Source: Dermacentor variabilis
Lineage: Eukaryota; Arthropoda; Arachnida; Ixodida; Ixodidae
Direction of reading: 5' to 3'
NCBI RefSeq assembly: GCF_050947875.1
Contig: NC_134573.1
Location: 51,572,115 to 51,636,114 of the forward strand
DNA length: 64,000 nucleotides
The translations under genes and the position numbers were made by a program. The notes under the pieces are model-generated. The model was given only the letters and a program-made list of their open reading frames with translations. It did not search any database and had not been told where the DNA came from. This document shows, piece by piece, positions 55,587-64,000 of the stretch. The stretch's first letter is position 1. The number at the start of each line of letters is the position of its first letter.

Positions 55587-57180
55587 ATGGTTCCCGATCC
55601 AGACTACGACTTTAATGCAAGTCTCCCCGTGATTAAGCAACAGCAGCTGAAAAGTCTGCTCCGACGATACAAAGGCTGCTTTTCGACGTCATCGAGGATT
55701 CGACAAACACCAGTCGCCAAGCATCGCATAATCACCGAGGAGTGCGCTCGACCACTCCGCCAGAGCCCTTACCGAGTTTCGACGCGAGAACGTAAAGCTA
55801 TAAGAGAACAAGTCGGCGAAATGCTGCGCGAAGACATCATCAAGCCGTCGAAAAGCCCGTGGGCATTCCCTGTTGCCCTGGTAAAAAAAGGACGGAACCC
55901 TACGTTTCTGCGTCGATTATCGTTGTCTGAACAAGGTCACGAAGAAGGACGTATACCCCCTCCCACGGATAGACGACGCATTGGATCGGCTGTGGAAAGC
56001 TAAATACTTCTCGTCGATGGACCAGAAGTCTGGCTATTGGCCAATAGAAGTCGACGAAAGAGATCGAGAAAAGACCACCTTCATCACCCCAGACGGCTTC
56101 CACGAGTTCAAGCTTATGCCATTTGGACTGTGCTCGGCGCCTGCAACGTTCCACCGCGTGATGGACACGGTTTTAGCACGATTGAAGTGGCAGACCTGTG
56201 TCGTTTGCTTGGATGATGTCGTTGTCTTCGCCGGAAATTTCGACGATCGCCTTAGGCGGCTTGCAATAGTACTAGAGGCCATCAAATCATCAGGGCTTAC
56301 TCTGAAGCCAGAAATGTGCCGACACGCTTACGATGAGCTTCTGTTCCTAGACCACGTCATCAGCAAGTCTGGAGTCCGCCCCGACCCGCGGACAGCTGCC
56401 ATTCCAAAGTTCCCGCAGCCCATCGTTAAGAAGGCAGTGCGTAGATTTCTTGGCATGTGTGCCTACTACAGGCAATTTGTCAAGGACTTTTCACGCATAT
56501 CTGAGCCGCTGACAAAGCTAACTAATGTTGACGTCGAGTTCAAGTGGGAGGCCGACGCATTTCAAGAACTCTAACGACGCATGCAGTCGCCGCCCGTACT
56601 TGCGCACTTCGACAAGCACGCCGATACCGAAATACACACTTACGCCAGTACCCTAGGCCTCGGTGCCGTCATAGTCCGGAGAAAAGATGAACATGAACAC
56701 GTGATAGCTTACGCCAGCGGGTCGTTGTCAAAGGCGCAAGGCAATTATTCTACAACCGAAAAGGTATGCCTCGGCATCGTTTTGGGCCACAGCGAAATTT
56801 CGCCCTTACGTCTATGGCAGGTCATTCAATGTGGTCAGCGACAATCACGCGTTGTGTTGGCTAGCTAGCTAAAGGGACCCTTCAGGGCGGCTGGCACGGT
56901 GGAGCCTCAGACTACAAGAGTACGACATCACTGTAACCTACAAGTCCGGACGAAAACACTCCGATGCTGATTGCCTATCACGCGCACCCATTGACCCACC
57001 CACGCAACATGACGAGAAAGACGACGCATTTCTTGGAATGATAAGCGCGGAAGACTTTGCTGAACAGCAGCGGGCAGAGCGGGAGCTAAAAGGCCTCGTC
57101 GAATATTTGGAAGGGCACACCGACGTTGTCCCCAGGACATTTGAGCGCGGATTACCTTCCTTCGCGCTATAAAACAGCCT
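55587..57180 (+). pseudogene. Ty3-C reverse transcriptase and RNase H
   Basis: The lead-in (55587-56003) is open until a shift near 55890. The palm block 55981-56574 has SSMDQKSGYWPIEV, FGLCSAPATFHRVMDTV and VCLDDVVVFAGNF: the YxDD tyrosine is Cys, while both Asp residues remain. The connection reads FLDHVISKSGVRPDPR. RNase H is at 56581-56868 (EIHTYASTLGLGAVIV, with the first catalytic Asp changed to Tyr) and continues broken to 57180. It is less damaged than Ty3-A, but active-site changes suggest that it is dead. Confidence 0.87.
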
Positions 57181-57184
57181 ACTC

Positions 57185-58189
57185 GTGAACAAGAACTTCT
57201 CACCAGTCCGCGCCAACTACCTTCTTGTTGTTCCGTCCGCACTGCGTCCAGAAGTACTGTGCGCCCTACATGACGATCCGACCGCTGGGCACTTCAGCTT
57301 CTCCCGGACGCTATCGAGGATACAAGAAAGGTATTACTGGCCGCGCCTAACAGCCGACGCCGCCCGTTATGTCAAGACATGCCGAGACTGTCAGCGTGGC
57401 CAGACACCATCGACAAGGTTAGTGGGACTACTACAGCCGATGAAGCCTCCTTGCCGACCTTTTCAGCAGATCGGGATGGACTTGTTGGGACCGTTTCCGA
57501 CATCAACTTCCGGAAATAAGGGGATCGTCGTGGCGACGGACTATCTCACCCGCTTCGCTGAAACTAAAGCTCTACCGAAAGGCAGCGCAGCCGAAGTGGC
57601 GAAATTTTTCGTCGTTAACATCCTGCTGCGACATGGCGCTCCAGACGTCCTCATCACCGACAGAGGAACGGCTTTTACAGCAGAGCTCATGCAAGCCATC
57701 CTGCAATACAGCCACACAAGTCACAGGAGGACAACTGCCTACCATCCGCAGACGAATGGTCTCACGGAGCGCCTGAAGAAGACCCTCGCCGACATGCTAG
57801 CACTGTACGTCGACGTGGAGCACAAGACGTGGGATGCGATCCTGCCGTACGTAACATTCGCTTACAATACGGCGGTGCAAGAAACACAGATCTCGCCATT
57901 TAGGCTGGTTTACGGCAGGAACCCGACGACGACGATCGACGCCACGCTGCCGCACGTAACTGACGAAGAGAATGTTGACGTTGCTACCTATCGCGCAGAA
58001 GAAGCCCGACAGCTCGCCCGCCTGCGAATGAAGAACCAGCAGAGGACCGACAGCCGGCACGACAACCTCCGACGACGCTTCGTCGAGTACCAGCCAGGCA
58101 ACCGTGTTTGGGTTTGGACCCTTATACGCCGACGAGGACTGAGCGAGAAGGTTTTGCTTCGCTATTTCGGACCGTACAAGATCATTTGA
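57185..58189 (+). CDS. Ty3-C integrase, intact frame
   Basis: 334 uninterrupted codons. The zinc region has H (LHDDPTAGHF, both His) and CRDC. The core has D in VATDYLTRF (57539), D in ITDRGTAF (57659) and E in TNGLTERL (57767), with exactly 35 residues between the second Asp and Glu (D,D-35-E). The C-terminal part (VDVEHKTWDAILPY, FRLVYGRNP, WTLIRRRGLSEKVL) runs to TGA 58187-58189; related sequence continues in the same frame to about 58305, so this TGA is probably a nonsense change near the end. Integrase inserts retroelement DNA. As part of a polyprotein it has no start of its own, and the upstream frame is closed. Confidence 0.88.
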   Translation: MNKNFSPVRANYLLVVPSALRPEVLCALHDDPTAGHFSFSRTLSRIQERYYWPRLTADAARYVKTCRDCQRGQTPSTRLVGLLQPMKPPCRPFQQIGMDLLGPFPTSTSGNKGIVVATDYLTRFAETKALPKGSAAEVAKFFVVNILLRHGAPDVLITDRGTAFTAELMQAILQYSHTSHRRTTAYHPQTNGLTERLKKTLADMLALYVDVEHKTWDAILPYVTFAYNTAVQETQISPFRLVYGRNPTTTIDATLPHVTDEENVDVATYRAEEARQLARLRMKNQQRTDSRHDNLRRRFVEYQPGNRVWVWTLIRRRGLSEKVLLRYFGPYKII

Positions 58190-58420
58190 CGTATTATCGC
58201 ACTGGACTATGAGGTCGTGCCAGGCGGCATTTCGCTATCACAGCGGCGCCGCTCACGACCTGAAATAGTCCACGTTGTGCGACTCAAGCCGTACTACCAG
58301 CGTTAATGAACTTTGGGGCTTCGCGTAACTGACCTTTGGACTTTGTTTCTTTTTGTTGTTTTGTTACTTATGTTTAATAAGTGTCCTTTTGTGTTTTGCT
58401 CTCTTATACTTGTAGCATCG

Positions 58421-58447
58421 GGACGATGCTTTTTAAGAGGGGGGTGT
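58421..58447 (+). other. Polypurine tract and adjacent palindrome of Ty3-C
   Basis: TTTTTAAGAGGGGGG just before the LTR, preceded by AGCATCGGGACGATGCT, a self-complementary element near the tract. Confidence 0.75.
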
Positions 58448-58863
58448 TGACACCTGTGCTTATCTTTATCGGGCGACCACGTTTCGCCGCCTAACAAATG
58501 TATTCGCACAGCGCGGGACGCGCCTGCATGTATCTGAAGTTTCTGGAAAGTTATCGATGCTTCTATATGCTGTCTGTTGTCGCCGAACCATATGTTATCT
58601 GATTTCATCACCTGATGCGAATGGTGTAGAACTTTGTGGATGGCACGCGGGTCCGAACGATTAGTCTGGAACATTTGACGACTGCTCTATAAAAGCCGAC
58701 GCGCTTCACCCGCTGATGAGATTTCCGACGATCGCCGACCGTGTTCGCCGCTATCGTTGTGCTATAAGCGTAGCCTGTTTTTGTGGGCACAAGATCGCGC
58801 AATAAAAGCTAGTTTTGTATTCCACCGTATTACTGCTTTCTTCACCGCCACTACCACGTGACA
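58448..58863 (+). repeat. 3' LTR of Ty3-C
   Basis: 416 bp, TGACACCTG to CACGTGACA, with TATAAAAG (58688-58695) and AATAAA (58801-58806). The most consensus-like LTR in the window. Confidence 0.88.
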
Positions 58864-59012
58864 ATATGTCATCGTTACGATCGTGACTTTTCCCCCTCTT
58901 CAACACTTTATTCTTTGAATCTAAACACGCTCTCTTCTCGTCGCCGCGTCGAGTCATTAAAATTCTTGCATTGCATTGTCAATTCTTTGGTTGGGCTGTG
59001 AAATCATAATTA
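58864..59012. other. Short spacer between Ty3-C and the I-clade LINE
   Basis: I see no feature here. The exact start of the following LINE is uncertain. Confidence 0.4.
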
Positions 59013-59279
59013 CATCAACTTCCCGCCAGGATCTTCAACGAGGAGGGGAGAAGAAGACGACGACGGTGCGAGCGGTCGCATTTTGCCTCGGCTCCTGCAT
59101 TTTTCCTATTTGTGCCTACCCAATCGCTTCAAGAGCCTGATTTCCTGCCTGGACCTATGTGAGTGTTATCGGCACTTCTTGACAGTTCCTTTAGCAACTC
59201 CGACGTCCCTTACGCGAGCCGCAGCCCTTTTTAGGGCTCTCGGCTGACTGTCTCGCTGCTGGGCCTAGCTCCGCCTAGC

Positions 59280-60878
59280 ATGGGCGCAGGGACGGAGCGC
59301 GATGGCGCGCGCACCTGGCGCGAGATCCACAATAACCTCTCGAAACAGCGTCAGCATCCTTCGCCACCAGCATACCCCACAGTGGCTCATAGGACTCAAT
59401 CAAGAGCAGAACCGAAGCCCCCGCCGCTGCCGCGCAGCGATTATAAAATCATCCTAAGAGTTCGTGGGGGCCTCAACTGCGGTGGAATCCATGCATGCAT
59501 CCTCAGACAAGTCATCCTCAAGGCTGCCGGGCTCCCCATCACCGACCGCACCAGTTCTGACCAAATTCGTGTCAACACCATCAACAATACCGTTCTAATC
59601 AGCACACCAGACATGGGACGTGCAGATCTCTACCACAACATCCAGAGTCTGCAATTCAATGGTAACCCTTACGAAGTCGCCACCCATGTGGCCGATCCCA
59701 TCGATACCTGCAGAGGATGCATTCACTTGCCCCCAGATTACTCGGAAGATGACATCGCCTCAACCCTCCGCAGATGCAACCCAACATTGATTATTGGGGG
59801 TGCACGACGCCTGGGCAATACTGAAACCATCATGGTCATATTCCGAGGCGAAATCATCCCTTTCTACGTCAACTACGACGGCTGTTCACTTCGATGCCGC
59901 CCCTTCAGGCAGAAGGTATAAGCCTGCACCCGATGCCGCGGGATTGGTCATCGCCAGGACGTCTGCACTAATGCCACGGACACACTCTGCCCCAAGTGTG
60001 GAATGAAAGACGCACCCATGGACCACGAATGTGACCCGATATGTGTTGTGTGCAACGGAAACCATCAAACCGGCTCCTCACTGTGCAAACAAAGGTTCAA
60101 ACCGCGCCCTAAACGTCCCAGGCACAAACAAGACACTTCAACCACCAACCGAACTCCCAGTCTCGACCGCACTCGCGACTCAAGCCGGCGAAGAAGTCGG
60201 AGCAAAAGCAAGGACCGCGGGCCTGGCTATGCAACCCAAGACGTCGCCTGGCCAGCTCTATCATCAAGCCCTACTCTCGCCAACTCCTCGCGCAACCCAC
60301 CCCAGGTAAGCTGGGCTAAGGTAGCCTCTTCCAGCTGCTCCTCAAACCAGACTGCTAATAACGAATCCCTCCTTGAAGAAAATACTATTCTAAAAGCCGA
60401 AATTCAAAGACTTAAATTAGAACTCCAATCTCGTCACCCCTCTACTTCAACCTCTGAAGCCCCTCTCTCTAACACGACCCTTTCGACTCATCATCCATCA
60501 GCCCTACCTGAAACCTCTTCACACCGCCCCATGGACACTAGCCCCTCCACTGAACGGGAACCGCCTCACCCTCCCCCCAGCAAGCGTAAAACTCCGAGCA
60601 CTCCGCGATCAGAGGACACCCTAGACGAGACAATCTTAAATTATAACGACAGACTAACCGCTTTAGAGACTAAATTCCATAATATACTCACTGCAATTGA
60701 AAAAATCAATACAGATTACACAGCCAGGAATGAAAAGCTCGACAAATTTATTGAATTCGTACAAGCACACATCCAACAAACTACAAGTTGGATAGCTGGA
60801 GTCACCGCGAATCATCCTAACATAGTTGCACCTGCTCGATCCGCCTCCCCACCAGCTCCGCTTAACAATGGCCGATAA
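59280..60878 (+). pseudogene. I-clade LINE ORF1 (gag-like), one nonsense codon
   Basis: 532 codons from ATG 59280 to TAA 60876-60878, interrupted only by TAA at 59919-59921. Residues about 55-210 form the RNA-binding part (SDYKIILRVRGGLNCGGIHA, RVNTINNTVLISTP). Directly after the stop come three zinc knuckles: CTRCRGIGHRQDVC (C-x2-C-x4-H-x4-C), CPKCGMKDAPMDHEC and CVVCNGNHQTGSSLC. An Arg/Ser-rich segment and a coiled-coil-like C-terminus follow. The stop sits one codon before the first knuckle, so an unsuppressed product would lack all of them. ORF2 starts 11 bases before the ORF1 stop, suggesting coupled translation. Confidence 0.85.
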
Positions 60879-63504
60879 CCCGACCCGCTCCGAGTTCGAA
60901 GTGTGGCAGTGGAACTGTAGGGGGTTTCGAAAAAAGAAAGCACACCTCCAGCAGTTTCTAGCCTCCTCTTCTAATCTCCCAGCTGTCATTGCGCTTCAGG
61001 AAACTCACGGACTAATCAGCTTCCCAGGTTATAATGTCTATCAGAACAATAAGGTCTCCCGGCCCGATACGGCAATTCTTATGCAAAAGCACCTCACTGC
61101 CAATCACTCCCAATTCGACAGTGTCGATATAGAGCACGATTTTCTAGAAATTATTCCTCGCAAGAATAATGCACCTGGCCTTTACATTCTCAATATCTAT
61201 AGTCGTCCACAAGACAAACATCACCGCTTTGACTCCCTTTTCGCTCAAGCTATTGCCGCTGCCACCCACCACCCCCTCCTAATCCTTGGAGATTTCAACG
61301 CACCCAACCATTTGTGGGGTCACTCCGTTTCTACTCCTAAGGGCAGAGCCCTATGGATCCACATACAAGACCACAGACTCACATTACATAACGACATCGA
61401 TGCACCAACCAGGCTAGGCAATAGCGTAGCTAAGGACACCTCCCCCGATCTTACGCTTACACACAGAATCCAACACGTCACATGGCACAACTCACAAGTT
61501 AACCTCGGCAGCGACCATTACATCATTACCATCACACTACAATTCAAACACAAACCCTTTGCACCCAAACGCCTCAGCCTTACCAATTGGGACAATCTTC
61601 GAGAGGCCCGCCAGATATCAGCTCCCACAAACATTCAAGACATTTCAGAATGGGTTCAGCAACTACACGCAGACGCCCAGACGCACACTACCACTCTGCC
61701 CCCCGAAACCGCTCTCACTACGGTTGATTCCAAGCTTCTACACATGTGGGAAGCCAAACAGTCTCTTCTCAAACGGTGGAAGAGGCAACGGTTCAACCGA
61801 AAACTAAGACTCAGAATTGCCAAATTAGACCTCCAGATCCAGGAGTACGCCACACAACTGGCCTGCCAGCAGTGGGGCCAGGTATGTGAAAGCATGCATG
61901 ACAACCTCGATAACAAGCGCACATGGCAACTCTTGCGACACTTATTAGACCCTACCACATCGCGCACACACCACAAACATAGCATAAACAAACTGCTACA
62001 TGCACACAAAAACAATCTCAACGGATTCTTCGACGACCTCCGCCATAAACATCTGCCTCCCGCTCAGAAGTATGACATGCCAAAATATACTGGCGAACCC
62101 AACGACCTACTTAGCGCCGCTATCACGGAAGCAGAGGTTCGCCATGCCCTCGCCACCCTGCGCACAATGTCAGCACCAGGCCCCGACCTTATTAACAATA
62201 AAATACTCCGCAATCTAGACGACAACTCTGTCACAGCCATCACGGCATACTTCAATCACTGCTTTGACACTGGCACCCTCCCTAGTTCGTGGAAAGATGC
62301 CAGGGTAATTTTTATCCCAAAGCCAAACAAACCCCTGAACACTTCTAATCTCAGGCCTATATCACTAACCTCTTGTCTAGGTAAAACACTCGAGCACGTC
62401 ATCCTCAACCGACTCAGTAAATACATGGAGGACAACAATCTTTATCCATCAGAAATGGTAGGTTTTCGAAAATCTCTCTCATGCCAAGATATCATGCTTC
62501 GAATGAAGCATGACATCATTACACCCAATAGCAGTCTAGATACGCAAGCAATTCTCAGTCTGGACCTCCACGGCGCCTTCAATAACGTTTCACATTCCGC
62601 CATCCTCCGAGAGCTTAATCTCATTGGGGTTGGCGGAAAGACATATGACTACATATGTACCTTCTTATCCAACCGTACCGCAACAATACACATAGGCACA
62701 GAGCAATCCCTTTCATACGCTTTAGGTAGCTACGGCACGCCCCAAGGCTCAGTGCTGTCCCCTTTTCTTTTTAATCTTTCTATGATGCCGATGGCGCAAG
62801 CATTGCGGTCTATTCCCGATCTCAAGTTTTCACTCTACGCCGATGACATCACTCTTTGGACGACTGGCGGCTCCGACGGAAAGATTCAAGACACTCTACA
62901 GGCCGCAGCAGACGCCGTCGTGGCTCATGCCGGGGCTATGAATCTCACATGCTCCCCTCAAAAATCCGAGCTGCTACTTCTGCCATCCCACCGGGGGAGC
63001 GGAAAACACATGTCTAGCATAGAGGTAATCCTAAACCACATCCCCGTTACTAGAGTGGACAGGCTCCGGGTGCTCGGTTTACACATTCAAAGCAACCGGC
63101 TCAACACATATACTCTACATACACTGCAGACCACAGTCGATCACACCCTGCGTCTTCTAGGGCGAGTCTCCAATAAACATGGCGGACTAAAGGAGGCCGA
63201 ACTTCTCCGCTTGATTCAGGCCTTCGTTATCAGTAAGATCACATTCGCAACACCATATTTACATTTCCTTAAATCAGAATCAGATAAGATCGACACTCTT
63301 TTACGCAAAATATATAAATTCGCTCTCGGGGTCCCCATACGTACCTCCACTGAAAGGCTAATGCTTACTGGAACTTTCAACACACTTTCTGAACTCACAG
63401 AAGCCCACCTCACATCCCAATATAGCAGACTTTCCAATACCGCAACAGGTCGACACATTCTACAAACTCTTTCTATCACTCCGGCACCCAATTATCAAGA
63501 CTAA
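60868..63504 (+). CDS. I-clade LINE ORF2: endonuclease and RT
   Basis: The start is taken as ATG 60868 (MADNPTRSEFEVWQWNCRGF); the frame is open further upstream, but only with a TTG. The endonuclease has N16, E45 (LQETHG), D142 and N144 (GDFNAPN) and D216-H217 (GSDHY). RT includes LRPISLTSCLGKTLEHVI, LDLHGAFNNVSH (D566), GTPQGSVLSPFLFNL and YADD at 657-660. The frame stops at TAA 63502-63504 after APNYQD. The homologous protein continues in another frame, so this is a truncated form of a longer ORF2. All visible catalytic residues of the two domains are intact. Confidence 0.9.
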   Translation: MADNPTRSEFEVWQWNCRGFRKKKAHLQQFLASSSNLPAVIALQETHGLISFPGYNVYQNNKVSRPDTAILMQKHLTANHSQFDSVDIEHDFLEIIPRKNNAPGLYILNIYSRPQDKHHRFDSLFAQAIAAATHHPLLILGDFNAPNHLWGHSVSTPKGRALWIHIQDHRLTLHNDIDAPTRLGNSVAKDTSPDLTLTHRIQHVTWHNSQVNLGSDHYIITITLQFKHKPFAPKRLSLTNWDNLREARQISAPTNIQDISEWVQQLHADAQTHTTTLPPETALTTVDSKLLHMWEAKQSLLKRWKRQRFNRKLRLRIAKLDLQIQEYATQLACQQWGQVCESMHDNLDNKRTWQLLRHLLDPTTSRTHHKHSINKLLHAHKNNLNGFFDDLRHKHLPPAQKYDMPKYTGEPNDLLSAAITEAEVRHALATLRTMSAPGPDLINNKILRNLDDNSVTAITAYFNHCFDTGTLPSSWKDARVIFIPKPNKPLNTSNLRPISLTSCLGKTLEHVILNRLSKYMEDNNLYPSEMVGFRKSLSCQDIMLRMKHDIITPNSSLDTQAILSLDLHGAFNNVSHSAILRELNLIGVGGKTYDYICTFLSNRTATIHIGTEQSLSYALGSYGTPQGSVLSPFLFNLSMMPMAQALRSIPDLKFSLYADDITLWTTGGSDGKIQDTLQAAADAVVAHAGAMNLTCSPQKSELLLLPSHRGSGKHMSSIEVILNHIPVTRVDRLRVLGLHIQSNRLNTYTLHTLQTTVDHTLRLLGRVSNKHGGLKEAELLRLIQAFVISKITFATPYLHFLKSESDKIDTLLRKIYKFALGVPIRTSTERLMLTGTFNTLSELTEAHLTSQYSRLSNTATGRHILQTLSITPAPNYQD

Positions 63505-64000
63505 ATACACCATTCCATATCACATACACGAGAACCTCTGCATCCCCCCACTTCCTAAAAACATGCACCCTGTGCATCACAAACAGCGCAGGAGGCAGCG
63601 AGCAAAGGCTCTCCAAAAACAATTCTCCACCTGTAAAGACGTGCTCTATGTTGATGCAGCCGAATATGGGAACAGAAATCATTACGCAATATCAGTCATT
63701 AACTCTCACGGGCAGGTCGCTGCGGCCGCCTCCATTCCTGGCTCTTCCTCGGAGGAGGCGGAGGAAGCGGCCATAGCCCTGGCCCTCACAATTCCAAATT
63801 CATCAATTATCGTTAGCGACTCCAAAGCAGCCATATATAACTTCGGAGCGGGTAGGGTCTGTAAGCCAGCTTTTTCTCTCCTCTTGGCTCATCCTTTCAA
63901 TCAAACTGTGGCATTAATCTGGACTCCCGCGCATGCGGGCCTTGCCGGAAACGAGGCGGCTCATGCCAGTGCCCGAGGATTTACAGTCCGGGCTCAGGCA
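63493..64000 (+). pseudogene. I-clade LINE ORF2 continuation: RNase H, frame-shifted
   Basis: From about 63493 a different frame reads KTKYTIPYHIHENLCIPPLP and KNMHPVHHKQRRRQRAKALQ, then an RNase H domain. LYVDAAEYGN has the first Asp, SSEEAEEAAIALAL the Glu and IIVSDSKAAIYNF the second Asp; WTPAHAGLAGNEAAHA has the terminal His-containing block. The frame is open to the end of the window. A single-base indel around 63490-63500 would explain the break. Confidence 0.87.

Larger units (their letters stand above)
54147..55604 (+). repeat. 729-bp tandem duplication across SINE-protease junction
   Basis: 54147-54875 and 54876-55604 are two units with constant offset 729. Landmarks are CTAAGCAC at 54147/54876, GCAGTTGA at 54273/55002 and CCCGA ending at 54868/55597. 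Both contain the SINE head plus the following protease, so duplication followed SINE insertion. Confidence 0.85.
53545..58863 (+). mobile_element. Ty3/gypsy retrotransposon Ty3-C, 5'-truncated mosaic
   Basis: The element starts inside the gag-protease linker; no 5' LTR or gag is present. It continues with a SINE-interrupted, tandemly duplicated protease region, RT, RNase H, an intact integrase frame, polypurine tract and a complete 3' LTR (58448-58863). Same family as Ty3-A and Ty3-B. Confidence 0.88.
59013..64000 (+). mobile_element. I-clade LINE with RNase H, runs off the window
   Basis: The 5' UTR (from about 59013, GAAGAAGACGACGACGG-rich) leads to ORF1 (ATG 59280), which overlaps ORF2 (ATG 60868) by 11 bases. 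ORF2 carries endonuclease, RT and RNase H; the last is in another frame and continues past 64000. There are only two visible lesions: a TAA in ORF1 and a frameshift late in ORF2. The RNase H domain and zinc-knuckle ORF1 place it in the I group. Confidence 0.87.

Overview
The window looks like nuclear DNA of a chelicerate, most probably a hard (metastriate) tick. This is inferred from an intronless ionotropic-receptor gene, two tRNA-derived SINE types that I recognise as tick-like, and a dense layering of Ty3/gypsy, CR1/Jockey-like, I-clade and mariner elements. No prokaryotic, viral or organellar gene, CRISPR array or rRNA was seen. Most of the 64 kb is transposable-element sequence at different stages of decay.

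Layout. 1-3156: three stacked LINE fragments. 3157-7849: repeat-rich spacer with a Ty3 integrase scrap between two direct repeats. 7850-9775 (-): intact ionotropic receptor, the clearest host gene. 10925-17720: an old Ty3/gypsy copy split by a younger one (Ty3-A, 11343-17209) with an ATAT target duplication. 18981-19955: two-exon THAP gene directly after a hairpin repeat. 21383-22475: mariner 5' region duplicated head-to-head into a long inverted repeat. 23909-28870: Ty3-B, ending in an inverted LTR and a palindrome. 28920-29968 and 42638-43446: MITE-like elements with TTAA and TTA duplications. 31310-32136 and 33545-34350: inverted-repeat elements. 36497-41090: full-length CR1/Jockey-like LINE with both ORFs open and a tandem 253-bp 5' promoter-like array. 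44578-47600 (-): LINE relic. 50609-50766: one exon of an SLC5-type transporter. 52700-53440: integrase of another LTR lineage. 53545-58863: Ty3-C with an open integrase frame and a mosaic protease region. 59013 to the window edge: a nearly intact I-clade LINE with RNase H.

The three Ty3 copies form one family: they share LTR, polypurine tract, putative primer site, gag, DTG protease, YLDD reverse transcriptase and D,D-35-E integrase. They differ in how they are broken, which allows direct comparison. A 421-bp stretch of Ty3-C is identical to Ty3-B while the flanks belong to a diverged 729-bp tandem duplication, pointing to gene conversion or an assembly error.

Host content is sparse: ionotropic receptor (chemosensation), THAP protein (DNA binding), an SLC5 exon and a few weak exon candidates. 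I found no coherent new multigene system. The most interesting signals are structural: the monomeric LINE promoter, the mariner hairpin, the conversion tract, the fold-back Ty3-B end, and a 27-nt block shared by the Ty3-B RNase H region and a possible host exon.
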